DNA of 64,000 nt, from NCBI RefSeq assembly GCF_025736935.1, contig NZ_CP107048.1, positions 2,493,501-2,557,500 on the forward strand, given 5' to 3'. The stretch is from Qipengyuania sp. SS22 (lineage in GTDB: Bacteria > Pseudomonadota > Alphaproteobacteria > Sphingomonadales > Sphingomonadaceae). The notes under the pieces are model-generated. The model saw only the letters and a list, made by a program, of their open reading frames with translations, did not search any database and was not told the DNA's origin. The position numbers and the translations under genes were made by a program. Within the stretch, counting starts at the first letter, position 1, and each line of letters begins with the position of its first letter. Positions 33,717-43,792 of this stretch are shown here, in pieces.

Positions 33717-35836
33717 CGTGCCGCCCTGGCGAGCCGGAGCGAATTGCCCACCACTACCAGCGAACTGAGCGACATCGCCACTGCCGCGATCAGCGGCGTG
33801 ACGAGGCCTGCCAGCGCCAGCGGTACGGCAAAGACGTTGTAGACGATTGCGAAAGTGAAGTTCTGGCGAACGATCCGCATGGTCCGGCGAGCGACCCGGA
33901 CTGCGAGCGCGACGGGACGCAGTGACCTGCCGAGAAACACCGCATCCGCCGCCTGCTGGCTCACATCGCTGGCGCTGGCCGGGGCTATCGAGGCATGCGC
34001 TGCGGCCAACGCCGGGCCGTCATTGATGCCATCCCCCACCATGAGCGGACGGCGGCCCGCCGCTTTGAGCTTTTCGATATGCGCCAGCTTGGCATCGGGG
34101 TGCAGTTCGGCCTGCCATTCGAGCCTCAGGTCGTCGGCAACCGCACTCACCGGCCCCGCTCTGTCGCCAGAGACCACTGCGCTTTGCACCCCGGCCGCGG
34201 CAAGCTCGTCCAATGTCCACTTGGCGTCGTGCCGGACGGGGTCGTCGAAGGCGATATTGGTGACCTCGTCCCCGATCCGCAGGCCCGTAGCGATCCGGAT
34301 GCCGTCCGTATCGGGGCGCGTGAGCGCGACTGGGATGCCGTCAAGAACAGCGGAGACACCATTGCCTCCCGTTTCTCGCACGCCGGACAAATCGATGGCT
34401 TCGACGCCCCGACCTTCGAGCGCGCTGGTGATGCTCTTGCTCAGCGGATGGCGGCTGGTGCGGGCAAGTGCCAGAGCGATCGCCGCCTGCCGGTCGGTAA
34501 GATGCCCCAGCTCGGGAACCGGCTCGCCCAAGGTCAGCGTTCCCGTCTTGTCGAACAGCGCGGTATCGACTTCGGCAAGGCGTTCGAGCGCGCTGCCATC
34601 CTTGACCAGCAGGCCTTTCCTGGCGAGCGCCCCCGACGCCACGACCTGCGCTGCGGGAACCGCGAGTCCTATCGCGCAGGGGCAGGTAATGATCAGCACG
34701 GCAATCGCGATCACCAGCGACTGGTACCATCCCGCCCCGGCGATCATCCACCCGGCGAAGGCCAGCAACGCGAGCGAATGCACCGCGGGGGCGTAAAGCC
34801 GCGAGGCACGATCGGCGATGCGAACGTAGTGACTGCGTGATTGGCCCGCCTCGTCCATGAGGCGCGCGATCCCCGCGAGCGCCGTATCCGAAGCGGCGTC
34901 CGTCACGCGCACGCGCACCGCGTTCCCCAGGTTGATTGCCCCGGCATAGACCGTGTCGCCGACCCGCGCGGCTTGCGGCGCGCTTTCCCCGGTCAGCATG
35001 GCGTTGTCGAGCGACGTCTCGCCTTCCTCGATCACGCCGTCGGCCGCAAGCGCCTCGCCCGCTGCGACGATCATCAGCATGCTCCGCTCGAGATCCTCCG
35101 CAGCGACCGTGCGATGCGTCCCGCTTTCATCGAGCACCATCGCGCTGCGGCCCATGCGCGACAGCAGGGCGCCGATTCCTGCGCGGGTCCGGTTGCGCAT
35201 CGTCGCGTCGAGCGCGCGCCCGGCAAGCAGGAAGAACAGCAGCATCACCGCGCTGTCGAAATAGGCATGGCCGGTGCCCGCGATGGTCTCGTAGAGGCTG
35301 AGCCCCGTCGCCAGCAGGACCCCGATCGAGATCGGCACGTCCATGTTGGTGCTCCGGTGGCGCAGTGCCATCGCCGCGCTCGCGAAGAAGGGCCTTCCGG
35401 CATAGGCCACGACCGGCAGGGCGATCATCGCCGACAACCAGTGGAACAGGTCGCGCGTGCCCCCTTCCGCACCCGACCACACGCTGACCGAAAGCAGCAT
35501 GATGTTCATCATGCCGAACCCGGCGACCGCGAGCGCCCGCATCAACGTCGCCGCTTCGCGGTCGTCGCGCGCCATCGGATTGTCCGCCACGGGCTGGGCC
35601 TCGAACCCGATGGCGGCGATCGCTTCTACGACGTCGCGTTCATCCAGCCGAGCGTCGTGGCGGACCGCGACACGCTTGGCGGAGAAGTTCACCCGTGCCC
35701 AATCCACACCTTCGAGCTTCGCCAGCCCGCGCTCGATCTTCGATATGCACCCGGCACAGCGCATCCCCGGCACCGTGAACCGGCTGTCGCGCAAGGGCAT
35801 ACTGTCTTGCGTATCGAGAGCGAGCGGGGCGTTCAT
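33713..35836 (-). CDS. ccoI: Copper-exporting P-type ATPase CcoI for cbb3 assembly
   Basis: A 707-residue P1B ATPase delivering copper to the periplasm for cbb3 oxidase. N-terminal HMA domain with GMRCAGC (C27, C30), phosphorylation site DKTGTLT, membrane metal site CPCAIGLAVP, and GDGINDGPAL. Matches the CcoI/CopA2 subgroup by its place between ccoH and ccoS, with which it overlaps. Its specific role follows from context. Confidence 0.95.
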   Translation of the reverse strand: MNAPLALDTQDSMPLRDSRFTVPGMRCAGCISKIERGLAKLEGVDWARVNFSAKRVAVRHDARLDERDVVEAIAAIGFEAQPVADNPMARDDREAATLMRALAVAGFGMMNIMLLSVSVWSGAEGGTRDLFHWLSAMIALPVVAYAGRPFFASAAMALRHRSTNMDVPISIGVLLATGLSLYETIAGTGHAYFDSAVMLLFFLLAGRALDATMRNRTRAGIGALLSRMGRSAMVLDESGTHRTVAAEDLERSMLMIVAAGEALAADGVIEEGETSLDNAMLTGESAPQAARVGDTVYAGAINLGNAVRVRVTDAASDTALAGIARLMDEAGQSRSHYVRIADRASRLYAPAVHSLALLAFAGWMIAGAGWYQSLVIAIAVLIITCPCAIGLAVPAAQVVASGALARKGLLVKDGSALERLAEVDTALFDKTGTLTLGEPVPELGHLTDRQAAIALALARTSRHPLSKSITSALEGRGVEAIDLSGVRETGGNGVSAVLDGIPVALTRPDTDGIRIATGLRIGDEVTNIAFDDPVRHDAKWTLDELAAAGVQSAVVSGDRAGPVSAVADDLRLEWQAELHPDAKLAHIEKLKAAGRRPLMVGDGINDGPALAAAHASIAPASASDVSQQAADAVFLGRSLRPVALAVRVARRTMRIVRQNFTFAIVYNVFAVPLALAGLVTPLIAAVAMSLSSLVVVGNSLRLARAAR

Positions 35837-36282
35837 TGCACTTCCGCTTCGTCCATCCAGCGATTGTTGCCATCGGTGACGGCAACGCGCGCGATCCAGC
35901 GACCCGAGGGGAGGGTCTCGGTCGAGGCATAGCTACCCGGTGCCACCTGCTCTAGCTGCAACGACATGTCCTGCGGCTGGCCGAGCGGACGCCGCAATTC
36001 GGCAGAGACGCGTGCCGCCTGCGGCACGCCCTGCGTCGTTACCACCAGCCTGCCGTCGCCAGCGCGGGTCATGTTTACAGCGTAGCCAAGCTTGCCGCCC
36101 TCGCGCGCCTCGTCGAGCCAGCCGTTGAACTTCTGGCTAGCGACATAGGAATTCTCGACCACCACGCCGCCGAAACCGCCGATGGCGAGCGAAGCCATAT
36201 AGAAATTCACGGCAACCACGATGCCGAAACCAGCGACCATGACCACGGCCATGTCCCGGCCTGTGAATTCACGGCGCATCAT
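35833..36282 (-). CDS. ccoH: FixH/CcoH family protein
   Basis: A 149-residue single-spanning protein: membrane helix VVMVAGFGIVVAVNFYMASLAIGG near the start, then a periplasmic domain with ENSYVASQKFN and DEAREGGKLGYAV. Belongs to the FixH family, needed for cbb3 maturation or stability. Overlaps ccoG and ccoI by 4 bp each. Confidence 0.92.
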   Translation of the reverse strand: MMRREFTGRDMAVVMVAGFGIVVAVNFYMASLAIGGFGGVVVENSYVASQKFNGWLDEAREGGKLGYAVNMTRAGDGRLVVTTQGVPQAARVSAELRRPLGQPQDMSLQLEQVAPGSYASTETLPSGRWIARVAVTDGNNRWMDEAEVQ

Positions 36283-37862
36283 TCATCCTCCGGCGCATCG
36301 AAGCGCGTTTCCACCACATCCGTTTCGCGCTGCTTGTCGAGCGAGGTGACGCGGAATTCAAACTGTTGCGGCGCGGTCCCCGCGGGAACGACGAGATAGG
36401 CACGCACCTGCCGCACGAGATCGGCGGGCACCGTCACCCGCTGCGTGGCCGCTGCCTCGCCGCGGTTGATCGTATCGGTCCACATGACTGCACCGGGGAG
36501 GCCCTCGACTGCGATTTCCATCTCGCGCGGGCGGCTTTCCATATTGCGGATCTTGAGCGTGTAGGAATTGCGCACCGATCCGTCCGACATCAGCATGAAG
36601 GGCGGGTTGCGATCGGGGGCCACGGTCAGTTCGGTATGGCTGCGCGTGCCCAGCGCGAACACCAGTGCTCCGCCGATCCCCGCCCAGATCATCGAGTAAG
36701 CGATCGTTCGCGGCCGCAGCAAGGTGCGCCAGGGCGATTTCACGGCGCCTCCGGCTGCCTCGCGCTCGCAATCTTCGAGCGTGGCATAGTCGATCAGACC
36801 CCGCGGGCGCCCGATATCGTTCATTACCCGGTCGCAGGCATCGATGCACAGTCCGCAGGTAATGCACCCGATCTGCGGACCTTCGCGGATATCGATCCCG
36901 GTCGGGCACACCTGCACGCACTGGGTACAATCGATGCAATCGCCGAACCGGTCGGGGTTCTTCGCCGCCTTCTTGACACTTCCGCGCGGCTCGCCGCGCC
37001 AGTCCTTGTAGGTCACCAGAAGCGATTTTTCATCCATCATTGCCGTCTGGATGCGTGGCCAGGGGCACATGTAGATGCACACCTGTTCGCGCATGAAGCC
37101 GCCCAGCGTGACCGTGGTCAGCGTCAACACCGCGACCGTTATGTAGGCAACCGGTGCCGCTTCGCCGCGCCAGAAATCCTGGACCAGCGTGGGCGCATCG
37201 GCGAAATACATGATCCACGCGCCGCCGGTCCAGAAACCGATGAACAGGTAGATGCTCCACTTGAAAGCGCGGCGAACCACCTTGCTCCAGGTCCATGGTG
37301 CCGCGTCGAGGCGGATGCGCGCGTTGCGATCCCCATCGACAAAGCGGTCGACGTGCTGGAACAGGTCGGTCCACACCGTCTGCGGGCAGGCATAGCCGCA
37401 CCATGCACGTCCCACGGCGCTGGTCACCAGGAACAGGCCTATCCCCGCCATGATCAGCAATCCGGCTACGAAGTAGAATTCGTGCGGCCAGATCTCGATG
37501 CTGAACATGTAGAAGCGGCGATTGGCGAGATCCACCAGCACCGCCTGATCGGGCGCGTAAGGGCCGCGGTCCCAACGGATCCACGGCGTGGCGTAGTAGA
37601 TCCCCAGAGTGACCAGCATCACCAGCCATTTGAACCGGCGGAAAGGCCCATCGATCCGCTTGTTATGCACTGCTTTACGCGGCTCGTAGAGCCGCTCGGG
37701 CAGGTGCTCGCGCGCAGGTTCGTGTGGCTCGTGCCGCCGCATGGTCGCCGCGGGATCGGCAACCGCACTCGAAACCGGCTCGTTGCTCTTGGCGATGCCG
37801 TCCTCGACGACTACCGACCAGTCGCGTTCTCCCGGGGGGCTGGTGTCCTCAGGGTTGTTCAT
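36279..37862 (-). CDS. ccoG: Cytochrome c oxidase accessory protein CcoG
   Basis: A 527-residue membrane iron-sulfur protein (RdxA/FixG). It has several N-terminal helices, then two 4Fe-4S motifs: CIDCTQCVQVCPTGIDI and CITCGLCIDACD. It reduces copper for CcoN assembly. Long cytoplasmic N-terminal region. The start overlaps the ccoP 3' end by 14 bp. Confidence 0.95.
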   Translation of the reverse strand: MNNPEDTSPPGERDWSVVVEDGIAKSNEPVSSAVADPAATMRRHEPHEPAREHLPERLYEPRKAVHNKRIDGPFRRFKWLVMLVTLGIYYATPWIRWDRGPYAPDQAVLVDLANRRFYMFSIEIWPHEFYFVAGLLIMAGIGLFLVTSAVGRAWCGYACPQTVWTDLFQHVDRFVDGDRNARIRLDAAPWTWSKVVRRAFKWSIYLFIGFWTGGAWIMYFADAPTLVQDFWRGEAAPVAYITVAVLTLTTVTLGGFMREQVCIYMCPWPRIQTAMMDEKSLLVTYKDWRGEPRGSVKKAAKNPDRFGDCIDCTQCVQVCPTGIDIREGPQIGCITCGLCIDACDRVMNDIGRPRGLIDYATLEDCEREAAGGAVKSPWRTLLRPRTIAYSMIWAGIGGALVFALGTRSHTELTVAPDRNPPFMLMSDGSVRNSYTLKIRNMESRPREMEIAVEGLPGAVMWTDTINRGEAAATQRVTVPADLVRQVRAYLVVPAGTAPQQFEFRVTSLDKQRETDVVETRFDAPEDE

Positions 37863-38760
37863 CGACCGCTACCTCGGGATCCTCGGCAACTTCCACGAAG
37901 TCTTCACCTCCCCCGAGCGAGTGTACATAGGCCGCCAGCATCTTCAGCGTCACCGGATCGAGCCGGCCTTCCCATTTGGGCATCATGCCCATCCGCGGAT
38001 TGAGGATCTGCCGCTTGATCGCCTCGCGGCTGCTGCCCCGCAGCCAGATCGCATCGTTGAGAGTGGGCGCGCCCTGCGCGCGGTCCCCTTCCCCGCGGAT
38101 ACCATGGCAGGCGGCGCAATTGTCGGCATAGAGCTGTGCGCCCACCGGATTGCTCGCGGCCTTGCCGCTGAACGCGAGGACATGATCGGTCAGCGCATCG
38201 AGCTGGTCGGTGTCGAACGCGCCAGCGAAGGGCGGCATGACACTCCTGCGCGTCTCGTCGTCACCATCCTGCCGGATGCCATGCGCAAGCGTATATTCGA
38301 TCGCCTTGAGATCGCCGCCCCACAGCCAGTCGTCGTCATTGAGATTGGGATAGCCTAGTTCCTGGCTGCCCGCCGCGCCCGAACCATGGCATTGTACGCA
38401 ATTGACGCGGAACGCGGCTGCGCCGCCGGCAATTGCCTGCTGCATCAACGCGCTATCATCGGGCAGGCGTTCGACCGGAATACGCGCGAGTTGTTCGCTC
38501 ACGGTGGTGCGCGCCTGATCGGCAGCGCTCATTTCCTTCGCCAGTTCGCCCCGGCTCGACCAGCCGAGCACACCTTCGGTCGCCCTGTCGATCATCGGCC
38601 AGGCGGGATAAGCGATCACATAGCCCACCGCGAAAGCGATCGTCAGGTAGAAGGTCCACAGCCACCAGCGCGGCAAGGGCGTATCGAGTTCCTCGATGCC
38701 ATCCCATTCATGGCCGACGGTGGGCGTGCCGGTCGGCTGGTCGATGCGCTTATTCGCCAT
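37849..38760 (-). CDS. ccoP: cbb3-type cytochrome c oxidase subunit III
   Basis: Di-heme cytochrome subunit, 303 residues: one N-terminal helix (FYLTIAFAVGYVIAYPAW) and two class I cytochrome c domains with CVQCHGSG and CAACHGIR. It transfers electrons to CcoO/CcoN. Overlaps ccoQ by 11 bp. Confidence 0.96.
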   Translation of the reverse strand: MANKRIDQPTGTPTVGHEWDGIEELDTPLPRWWLWTFYLTIAFAVGYVIAYPAWPMIDRATEGVLGWSSRGELAKEMSAADQARTTVSEQLARIPVERLPDDSALMQQAIAGGAAAFRVNCVQCHGSGAAGSQELGYPNLNDDDWLWGGDLKAIEYTLAHGIRQDGDDETRRSVMPPFAGAFDTDQLDALTDHVLAFSGKAASNPVGAQLYADNCAACHGIRGEGDRAQGAPTLNDAIWLRGSSREAIKRQILNPRMGMMPKWEGRLDPVTLKMLAAYVHSLGGGEDFVEVAEDPEVAVDEQP

Positions 38761-38914
38761 CGGCTTTCCCTTCGAAGATCAGGTTTGCAGCGTCACGGTT
38801 GCGTTTCTTCGCACCGGGCCGGAACGGCCAGGCGCACAGCCCGACGAACAGCGCCAGCATCAACACCAGCGCATAGCTGTCGGCGAAGTGGCGCAGGGTT
38901 TCGTAAATGCTCAT
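38750..38914 (-). CDS. ccoQ: cbb3-type oxidase subunit CcoQ
   Basis: A 54-residue protein starting [19 protein letters not shown] with one membrane helix ending [13 protein letters not shown], the typical CcoQ end. It stabilises the cbb3 complex. The ATG overlaps the ccoO stop by 4 bp. Embedded in a longer shadow frame. Confidence 0.93.
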   Translation of the reverse strand: MSIYETLRHFADSYALVLMLALFVGLCAWPFRPGAKKRNRDAANLIFEGKADGE

Positions 38915-39675
38915 CGGCCCTTCTCCTCGGCCAGTTCTTCGAGCGGCGCGGCACTGTCGAAATCGACGAGCGTGCCGAGCATCTGGAGATAGGCGATGAG
39001 CGCGTCCATCTCGGTTATCCTGTCGGGATCGCCGTCGAAATCGCGGATCTGCGCCTTGGGATAGCGGGTGGCGAGATCGCCCGGGTCGCGATCGGGGTCC
39101 GCCTGCGCGAGCAGATCGGCTTCGGCATTCGCGAGGTCTTCCTCGGTATAGGGTACGCCCACCCGCATCAGGGCGATCATGGTCGCTTCCGGATCGCCGA
39201 GGTCGAGCTTGGTTTCCTTGAGGAAGCCGTATTGCGGCATGACGCTTTCGGGCACCACGCTCTGCGGGTTCTCGAGGTGCTGTACGTGCCATTCGTCCGA
39301 ATAGCGGCCGCCTACGCGCGCGAGATCAGGCCCGGTGCGCTTCGAGCCCCATTGGAACGGATGGTCGTACATGCTTTCGGCAGCCAGGCTGTAGTGGCCG
39401 TAGCGTTCCACCTCGTCGCGGAACGGACGGACCATCTGGCTGTGGCACACGTAGCAGCCTTCGCGGATGTAGATGTCGCGTCCGGCCTGTTCGAGCGGGG
39501 TGTAAGGACGCACACCCTCGACCTCCTCGATCGTATTGTCGAGATAGAACAATGGCGTAATCTGCACCAGACCGCCGATGGCGACGGTCACGAAAGTGCC
39601 GATGGCCAGCAGGGTGATGTTGCGCTCGAGCCGTTTGTGGCCCTTGACGGTTTCTTCGACGACGGGATCGGTCAT
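38911..39675 (-). CDS. ccoO: cbb3-type cytochrome c oxidase subunit II
   Basis: A 254-residue mono-heme cytochrome anchored by one N-terminal helix ([19 protein letters not shown]). The heme site is [13 protein letters not shown]; the [36 protein letters not shown] segment is diagnostic of CcoO. Part of the microaerobic oxidase core. Confidence 0.97.
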   Translation of the reverse strand: MTDPVVEETVKGHKRLERNITLLAIGTFVTVAIGGLVQITPLFYLDNTIEEVEGVRPYTPLEQAGRDIYIREGCYVCHSQMVRPFRDEVERYGHYSLAAESMYDHPFQWGSKRTGPDLARVGGRYSDEWHVQHLENPQSVVPESVMPQYGFLKETKLDLGDPEATMIALMRVGVPYTEEDLANAEADLLAQADPDRDPGDLATRYPKAQIRDFDGDPDRITEMDALIAYLQMLGTLVDFDSAAPLEELAEEKGR

Positions 39676-39688
39676 GACTTGCGTGATC

Positions 39689-41362
39689 CTATTCGGCCGG
39701 AACGGCGCTGGGCTGATTGACGATCGGGCGATCCGCTTCGGGATCGTAGGCAGCGTCGTTCAGCGGTGCTTCGACGCGCTGCTTTCCGGCCAGCGTCATC
39801 CAGATGTTGTAGGACATGATGAGAGCGCCACTGAGGTACATCAGGCCGCCCGCTGCGCGCATGACATACATCGGGAACATGGCAGCGACGCTGTCGGCGA
39901 AGGACCACACCAGATAGCCGTCGGGCCCGTATTCGCGCCACATCAGCCCCTGCATGATGCCCGCGACCCACATGCTAGCGGCGTAGAAAACGATGCCGAT
40001 CGTTGCGAGCCAGAAGTGCCAGTTGATCATGCGCAGCGAATACATCCGTTCGCGCTTCCACAGCCGGGGCACGAGGAAATAGACGCAGGCGAAGGTGATC
40101 ATGCCGTTCCAGCCGAGCGCGCCCGAATGCACGTGGCCGATCGTCCAGTCGGTGTAGTGCGACAGGCTGTTGACGCTCTTGATCGACAGCATAGGCCCTT
40201 CGAAAGTGCTCATGCCGTAGAAAGCCAGCGCCATCACCATCATGCGGATGATCGGGTCTGTGCGGACCTTGTCCCACGCGCCGTTGAGGGTCATCAGCCC
40301 GTTGATCATGCCGCCCCAGCTCGGCATCCACAGCATAACCGAGAACACCATGCCCAGCGTCTGCGCCCAGTCGGGCAGTGCGGTGTAATGCAGGTGGTGC
40401 GGTCCCGCCCAGATGTAGAGGAAGATCAGCGACCAGAAGTGGATGATCGACAGTCGGTAGGAATAGACCGGGCGCTCCGCCTGCTTGGGGACGAAGTAGT
40501 ACATCATCGCCAGGAAGCCCGCGGTGAGGAAGAAGCCGACCGCATTATGGCCGTACCACCACTGCGTCAGCGCATCCTGCACCCCGGCAAAGGCGCTGTA
40601 GCTCTTGGCCCCCAGCAGGCTGACCGGGATCGCCAGATTGTTGACGATGTGCAGCATCGCTACCGTCACGATGAACGCGAGGTAGAACCAGTTGGCGACG
40701 TAGATATGCGGTTCCCTGCGCTTCGCCAGCGTGCCGACGAAGACGACGAAATAGGCGACCCAGACTATCGTGAGCCACAGGTCGACATACCACTCAGGCT
40801 CGGCATATTCCCTCGACTGGGTAATGCCGAGCAGGTAGCCCGTTGCCGCCAGGACGATGAACAGCTGGTAGCCCCAGAAGACAAAGCGCGCGAGGTTGGG
40901 AAAGGCCAGCTGCGTGCGGCAGGTGCGCTGCACGACGTAGAAGCTGGTCGCCAGCAGCGCGTTGCCACCGAAGGCGAAGATCACCGCGCTGGTATGCAGC
41001 GGGCGCAGTCGGCCGAAATTGAAATAAGGTTCCAAATTGAGCTGCGGAAAAGCCAGCTGTGCAGCGATGAAAACGCCAGCCAGAAGGCCCGCGATTCCCC
41101 AGAACATGGTGGCAATGACACCCCAGCGGATGGGATCGTCGTCATAGCGAGAGGGGCCGTCGGGGAGCTTGAAAAAGCCCCTCGCCTTGCCCAGCGGGTC
41201 GAACCGCGATGCGCTCACCCAGATCATCACGAAACCCAGGGCCGCGATGATCCAGGCATGCGCCGCGAAACCGCTGTCCGCCGCGCCAACTGCCGCCGCC
41301 ATCGCGATGAGCATTACAAGGAACCACAGGCCCACACGGCCCAGCGCAGTTTCCGCTTGCAT
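39689..41362 (-). CDS. ccoN: cbb3-type cytochrome c oxidase subunit I
   Basis: Catalytic subunit, 557 residues, about 12 helices, with heme b and the heme b3-CuB site. [26 protein letters not shown] contains the CuB His and [15 protein letters not shown] provides the His pair; [12 protein letters not shown] holds further heme ligands. The first gene of the leftward cco operon, with a perfect FNR-type box 52 bp upstream. The N-terminal 60 residues include an extra helix before the core. Confidence 0.97.
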   Translation of the reverse strand: MQAETALGRVGLWFLVMLIAMAAAVGAADSGFAAHAWIIAALGFVMIWVSASRFDPLGKARGFFKLPDGPSRYDDDPIRWGVIATMFWGIAGLLAGVFIAAQLAFPQLNLEPYFNFGRLRPLHTSAVIFAFGGNALLATSFYVVQRTCRTQLAFPNLARFVFWGYQLFIVLAATGYLLGITQSREYAEPEWYVDLWLTIVWVAYFVVFVGTLAKRREPHIYVANWFYLAFIVTVAMLHIVNNLAIPVSLLGAKSYSAFAGVQDALTQWWYGHNAVGFFLTAGFLAMMYYFVPKQAERPVYSYRLSIIHFWSLIFLYIWAGPHHLHYTALPDWAQTLGMVFSVMLWMPSWGGMINGLMTLNGAWDKVRTDPIIRMMVMALAFYGMSTFEGPMLSIKSVNSLSHYTDWTIGHVHSGALGWNGMITFACVYFLVPRLWKRERMYSLRMINWHFWLATIGIVFYAASMWVAGIMQGLMWREYGPDGYLVWSFADSVAAMFPMYVMRAAGGLMYLSGALIMSYNIWMTLAGKQRVEAPLNDAAYDPEADRPIVNQPSAVPAE

Positions 41363-41413
41363 AGATTTCTCCGTCCTTTTGCAGGGAGTTAAGCGGGTAT
41401 CCCGCGAAGGGCA

Positions 41414-41427
41414 TTGATCCAGATCAA
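41414..41427 (-). promoter_or_regulatory. FNR/FixK-type box upstream of ccoN
   Basis: TTGATCCAGATCAA, a perfect TTGAT-N4-ATCAA palindrome, 52 bp before the ccoN ATG. The adjacent regulator has the matching E-x-x-S-R recognition helix. Confidence 0.88.
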
Positions 41428-41441
41428 ATTTGGAAAAGAAA

Positions 41442-42143
41442 TCATGCGGCCTCGCGCAGGAATCCCGCCCGGTCGCGAAGGCTTTCCAAGGCGTTCAAAA
41501 TCACGCCCGAGCGGCCCACTGTCTCGATCACCCCGTCGTCCCTCAGCTTGGATAGCTGCCGACTGACGGTCTCGATAGTGAGGCCGATGCTGTCCGAGAT
41601 GTCCCGGCGGGACATTGGCAATTCCAGAAACAGTCGATCGCCCTGCTCGACGCCGATCCGGTCCGCCATCCCGATCAGGAACACAGCGACCCGCTCGCCG
41701 GCCGTTTTGCGTCCCAGCGCGATCGTCTTCTCGCGGCACCGGCGCAGTGAGCGCGAGGTGCTATCCAGCAAATGGTGCAGGACCCCCGCCTCGCCCGATG
41801 CCAGCCGGAGGAACCGCGCCGAGTCGAAAGCTAGAATGTCGCAATCCCTGAGCGCGCTGACCGAGTAGGAGTAATTGTCGGAATCCGGCACGGAAAAAAC
41901 CTCGCCGGCGAACTGGAAGGCAACGATCTGGTCGCGCGACTCCGACGCGTGCGCAACCAGCTTGGTGGCCCCGTTGACGACGAAGACGATCTGCTGACCC
42001 GCGCCCGCGAATCCCAGCGCATGCCCCTTGGCGAGCTGGCTTGACCGGGAAAGCGACTTGAACCGGCAAAACACGGAATCCGGTAGATCCGCAGGAAGAA
42101 TCCGGTGGGCAAAACGCTGGAAGGGATCGGTTGATGTGATCAT
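41442..42143 (-). CDS. Crp/Fnr-family regulator without N-terminal Cys cluster
   Basis: A 233-residue regulator: cyclic-nucleotide-type beta roll (about 35-115), long dimer helix, C-terminal HTH with [23 protein letters not shown], whose ETVSR is the FNR-type recognition sequence for TTGAT/ATCAA. It has only C26, C101 and C136. C101 matches FNR Cys122, but the three N-terminal cluster ligands are absent, so a normal FNR 4Fe-4S cluster cannot form. A start at 42173 is possible, but it would leave the box at 42178 no room as a promoter element, so MITSTDPF at 42143 is preferred. Confidence 0.87.
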   Translation of the reverse strand: MITSTDPFQRFAHRILPADLPDSVFCRFKSLSRSSQLAKGHALGFAGAGQQIVFVVNGATKLVAHASESRDQIVAFQFAGEVFSVPDSDNYSYSVSALRDCDILAFDSARFLRLASGEAGVLHHLLDSTSRSLRRCREKTIALGRKTAGERVAVFLIGMADRIGVEQGDRLFLELPMSRRDISDSIGLTIETVSRQLSKLRDDGVIETVGRSGVILNALESLRDRAGFLREAA

Positions 42144-42177
42144 GAAACCGCTCTCGCCCCGATGGGCCGACACTTCC

Positions 42178-42191
42178 TTGATCTAGATCAA
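42178..42191. promoter_or_regulatory. FNR/FixK-type box between regulator and ompW
   Basis: TTGATCTAGATCAA, perfect palindrome, 35 bp before the preferred regulator start and 93 bp before the ompW ATG. It can serve either promoter, suggesting autoregulation and ompW induction. Confidence 0.85.
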
Positions 42192-42284
42192 TGCCGACAA
42201 GAAACTTTCGCTTCAAAGCCGCCCCAGCGCTGCAACAACCCTGGGCTGCATTGGGCGGCCACTGCGGCGCTCGAGGACAATCGA

Positions 42285-42953
42285 ATGAAGAAGTTTCTGG
42301 TGGCTGCGCTGACCGGTACGGCAATGTTGGCTGCGCCTGTCCAGGCCGCGGAAAACGAAGGTAAAGTGCAGCTAAAGCTGCTCGGCACCTATGTCGCGCC
42401 CGATGGCAAGATCACCGATATCAACACGGATATCGTGGGCCTTCCTGCCACCACGCAGACCAAGGCGAGCGACAATTTCGTACCCACGCTGGCAATCGAA
42501 TATTTCGCCACGCCGAATTTCTCGATCGAGACGATCTGCTGCGTGACCCAGCACGATGTCGATGCGGTGGCCGGCCTGCCGGGTGCCGAACTGGTGTCCG
42601 ACGCCAAGGTCATCCCCGCGACCTTCACGGCGAAGTACCATTTCGATCTCGGCGGCGTAAAACCCTATCTCGGTGCCGGGGCCACCTATTTCTGGTGGGT
42701 CGATGTCGAACCGGGTGCGGACACCATTCCGCTTGGTGTGACGCGCACCACGCTGTCGGACGAATTCGGCCTCGTGCTGCAGGCGGGTACCGATATCGCG
42801 CTCGGCGATAGCGGCATGGGCCTGACGATCGACGCGAAGCGCTACTTCGTCGACACGACCGCGCGCTGGTATGTCGGCGATATGCTGGCAATCGAGACCG
42901 AGCACAAGCTCGACCCGTGGGTATTGAGCGCCGGCGTAGCCTATCGGTTCTGA
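42285..42953 (+). CDS. ompW: OmpW family outer membrane protein
   Basis: A 222-residue eight-strand beta barrel of the OmpW family: signal peptide ending PVQAA, TLAIEYFATPNFSIE, KVIPATFTAKYHFDLGGVKPYLGAGATYFWW and a terminal aromatic Phe (AYRF). Typical role: passage of small hydrophobic or quinone compounds; OmpW is often FNR-controlled. An unusual adjacent Cys pair (IETICCVTQHDVD) lies in an extracellular or periplasmic turn. The next 324 bp (42954-43277) hold only a hairpin. Confidence 0.92.
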   Translation: MKKFLVAALTGTAMLAAPVQAAENEGKVQLKLLGTYVAPDGKITDINTDIVGLPATTQTKASDNFVPTLAIEYFATPNFSIETICCVTQHDVDAVAGLPGAELVSDAKVIPATFTAKYHFDLGGVKPYLGAGATYFWWVDVEPGADTIPLGVTRTTLSDEFGLVLQAGTDIALGDSGMGLTIDAKRYFVDTTARWYVGDMLAIETEHKLDPWVLSAGVAYRF

Positions 42954-42995
42954 TCGGGCATCGAATAGGCACGCTTCCAAACGGCGAGGAACTCA

Positions 42996-43027
42996 GCGCG
43001 CCCGGCTAGCTCTCTAGCCGGGCGCGC
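42996..43027 (+). terminator. Strong hairpin after ompW
   Basis: A perfect 14-bp GC-rich stem (42996-43009 with 43014-43027) and 4-base loop CTCT. There is no T tract on either side, so it may be a Rho-independent-like stabiliser rather than a standard terminator. It is 42 bp after the ompW stop. Confidence 0.6.
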
Positions 43028-43277
43028 GATCCTTGCGGCAGGATCCAATCGCTAACTGACGGTCGCCTATTTGAGAATTTCGAGCCAGTAGCGCGCAGTC
43101 CATCGTCGGCTCGATGCCAGATTAGCTGCTTCGGTTAGGTTCTGCCGGGCAGCTTTGCGGCCTGTTTCCCTGCCGTTCGAGCCGGGTTGCAGATACCGGA
43201 AAGCGGACCGACAGCTCCGCTCTGGCCACCGACGAGGGACTTGTCTGATTGCGAAGTGGAAGCGAAGAGTACTTGGC

Positions 43278-43712
43278 TCAGGCTCGCTCCGGATCCAATC
43301 GCTGAAGCAGGCGTGCCTGCGACACAGTAATCTGTGCCAAATCGAACTGATCGAGGTGCGTCAAAAAGGCTTCGATAGCGCCCGCTAGCGCGGGCTTGAG
43401 GCCGCACGCACCATCTATCACGCACTTTTCCTTTCCGCCCATGCAGGCAACGAAGCCCGTGAGGTTCTCCATGCTCCGGACGACGTCGCCTACGTTTATC
43501 TCTGCCGGCGGCCGCGCAAGTCGCAGTCCGCCGCCTCGTCCCCGCAGCGATACGACATAGCCTGCTGCGACCAGGTCTTGTGCGACCTTGGCGAGATGAT
43601 TGCGCGAAATGTCGTAGTGATCGGCCATCCAATCGATCGAAACCACCTCATCCTTGGCGGCAAGCGCCATGAGCATTCGCAAGGCATAATCAGTTCTCAG
43701 GTTCAACTGCAT
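43278..43712 (-). CDS. Rrf2-family regulator, NsrR-like
   Basis: A 144-residue Rrf2 regulator with winged helix (ISRNHLAKVAQDLVAAGYVVSLRGRGGGLRLARP) and the cluster-binding Cys triad in FVACMGGKEKCVIDGACGLK. This spacing matches NsrR, the NO-sensing repressor. It is divergent from the globin gene, and a globin target is consistent with NO control. IscR is excluded by the Cys spacing. Confidence 0.9.
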   Translation of the reverse strand: MQLNLRTDYALRMLMALAAKDEVVSIDWMADHYDISRNHLAKVAQDLVAAGYVVSLRGRGGGLRLARPPAEINVGDVVRSMENLTGFVACMGGKEKCVIDGACGLKPALAGAIEAFLTHLDQFDLAQITVSQARLLQRLDPERA

Positions 43713-43718
43713 AAAACA

Positions 43719-43774
43719 GGTATATCATATATTGATTTTCGCTCCAAGGCGCTATAACAGGCATATCAAATACC
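43719..43774. promoter_or_regulatory. Two candidate NsrR-type operators
   Basis: GGTATATCATATATT (43719-43733) and GGCATATCAAATACC (43760-43774) share GGyATATCAwATA and are 41 bp apart, four helix turns. They fill the gap between the divergent Rrf2 and globin genes. Confidence 0.55.
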
Positions 43775-43792
43775 GCTTTGAAAGAGTCGAAC

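Noticed and set aside
39578..41392. 604-codon open frame opposite ccoN
   Set aside because: Antisense to a certain oxidase subunit; composition is shadow-like.
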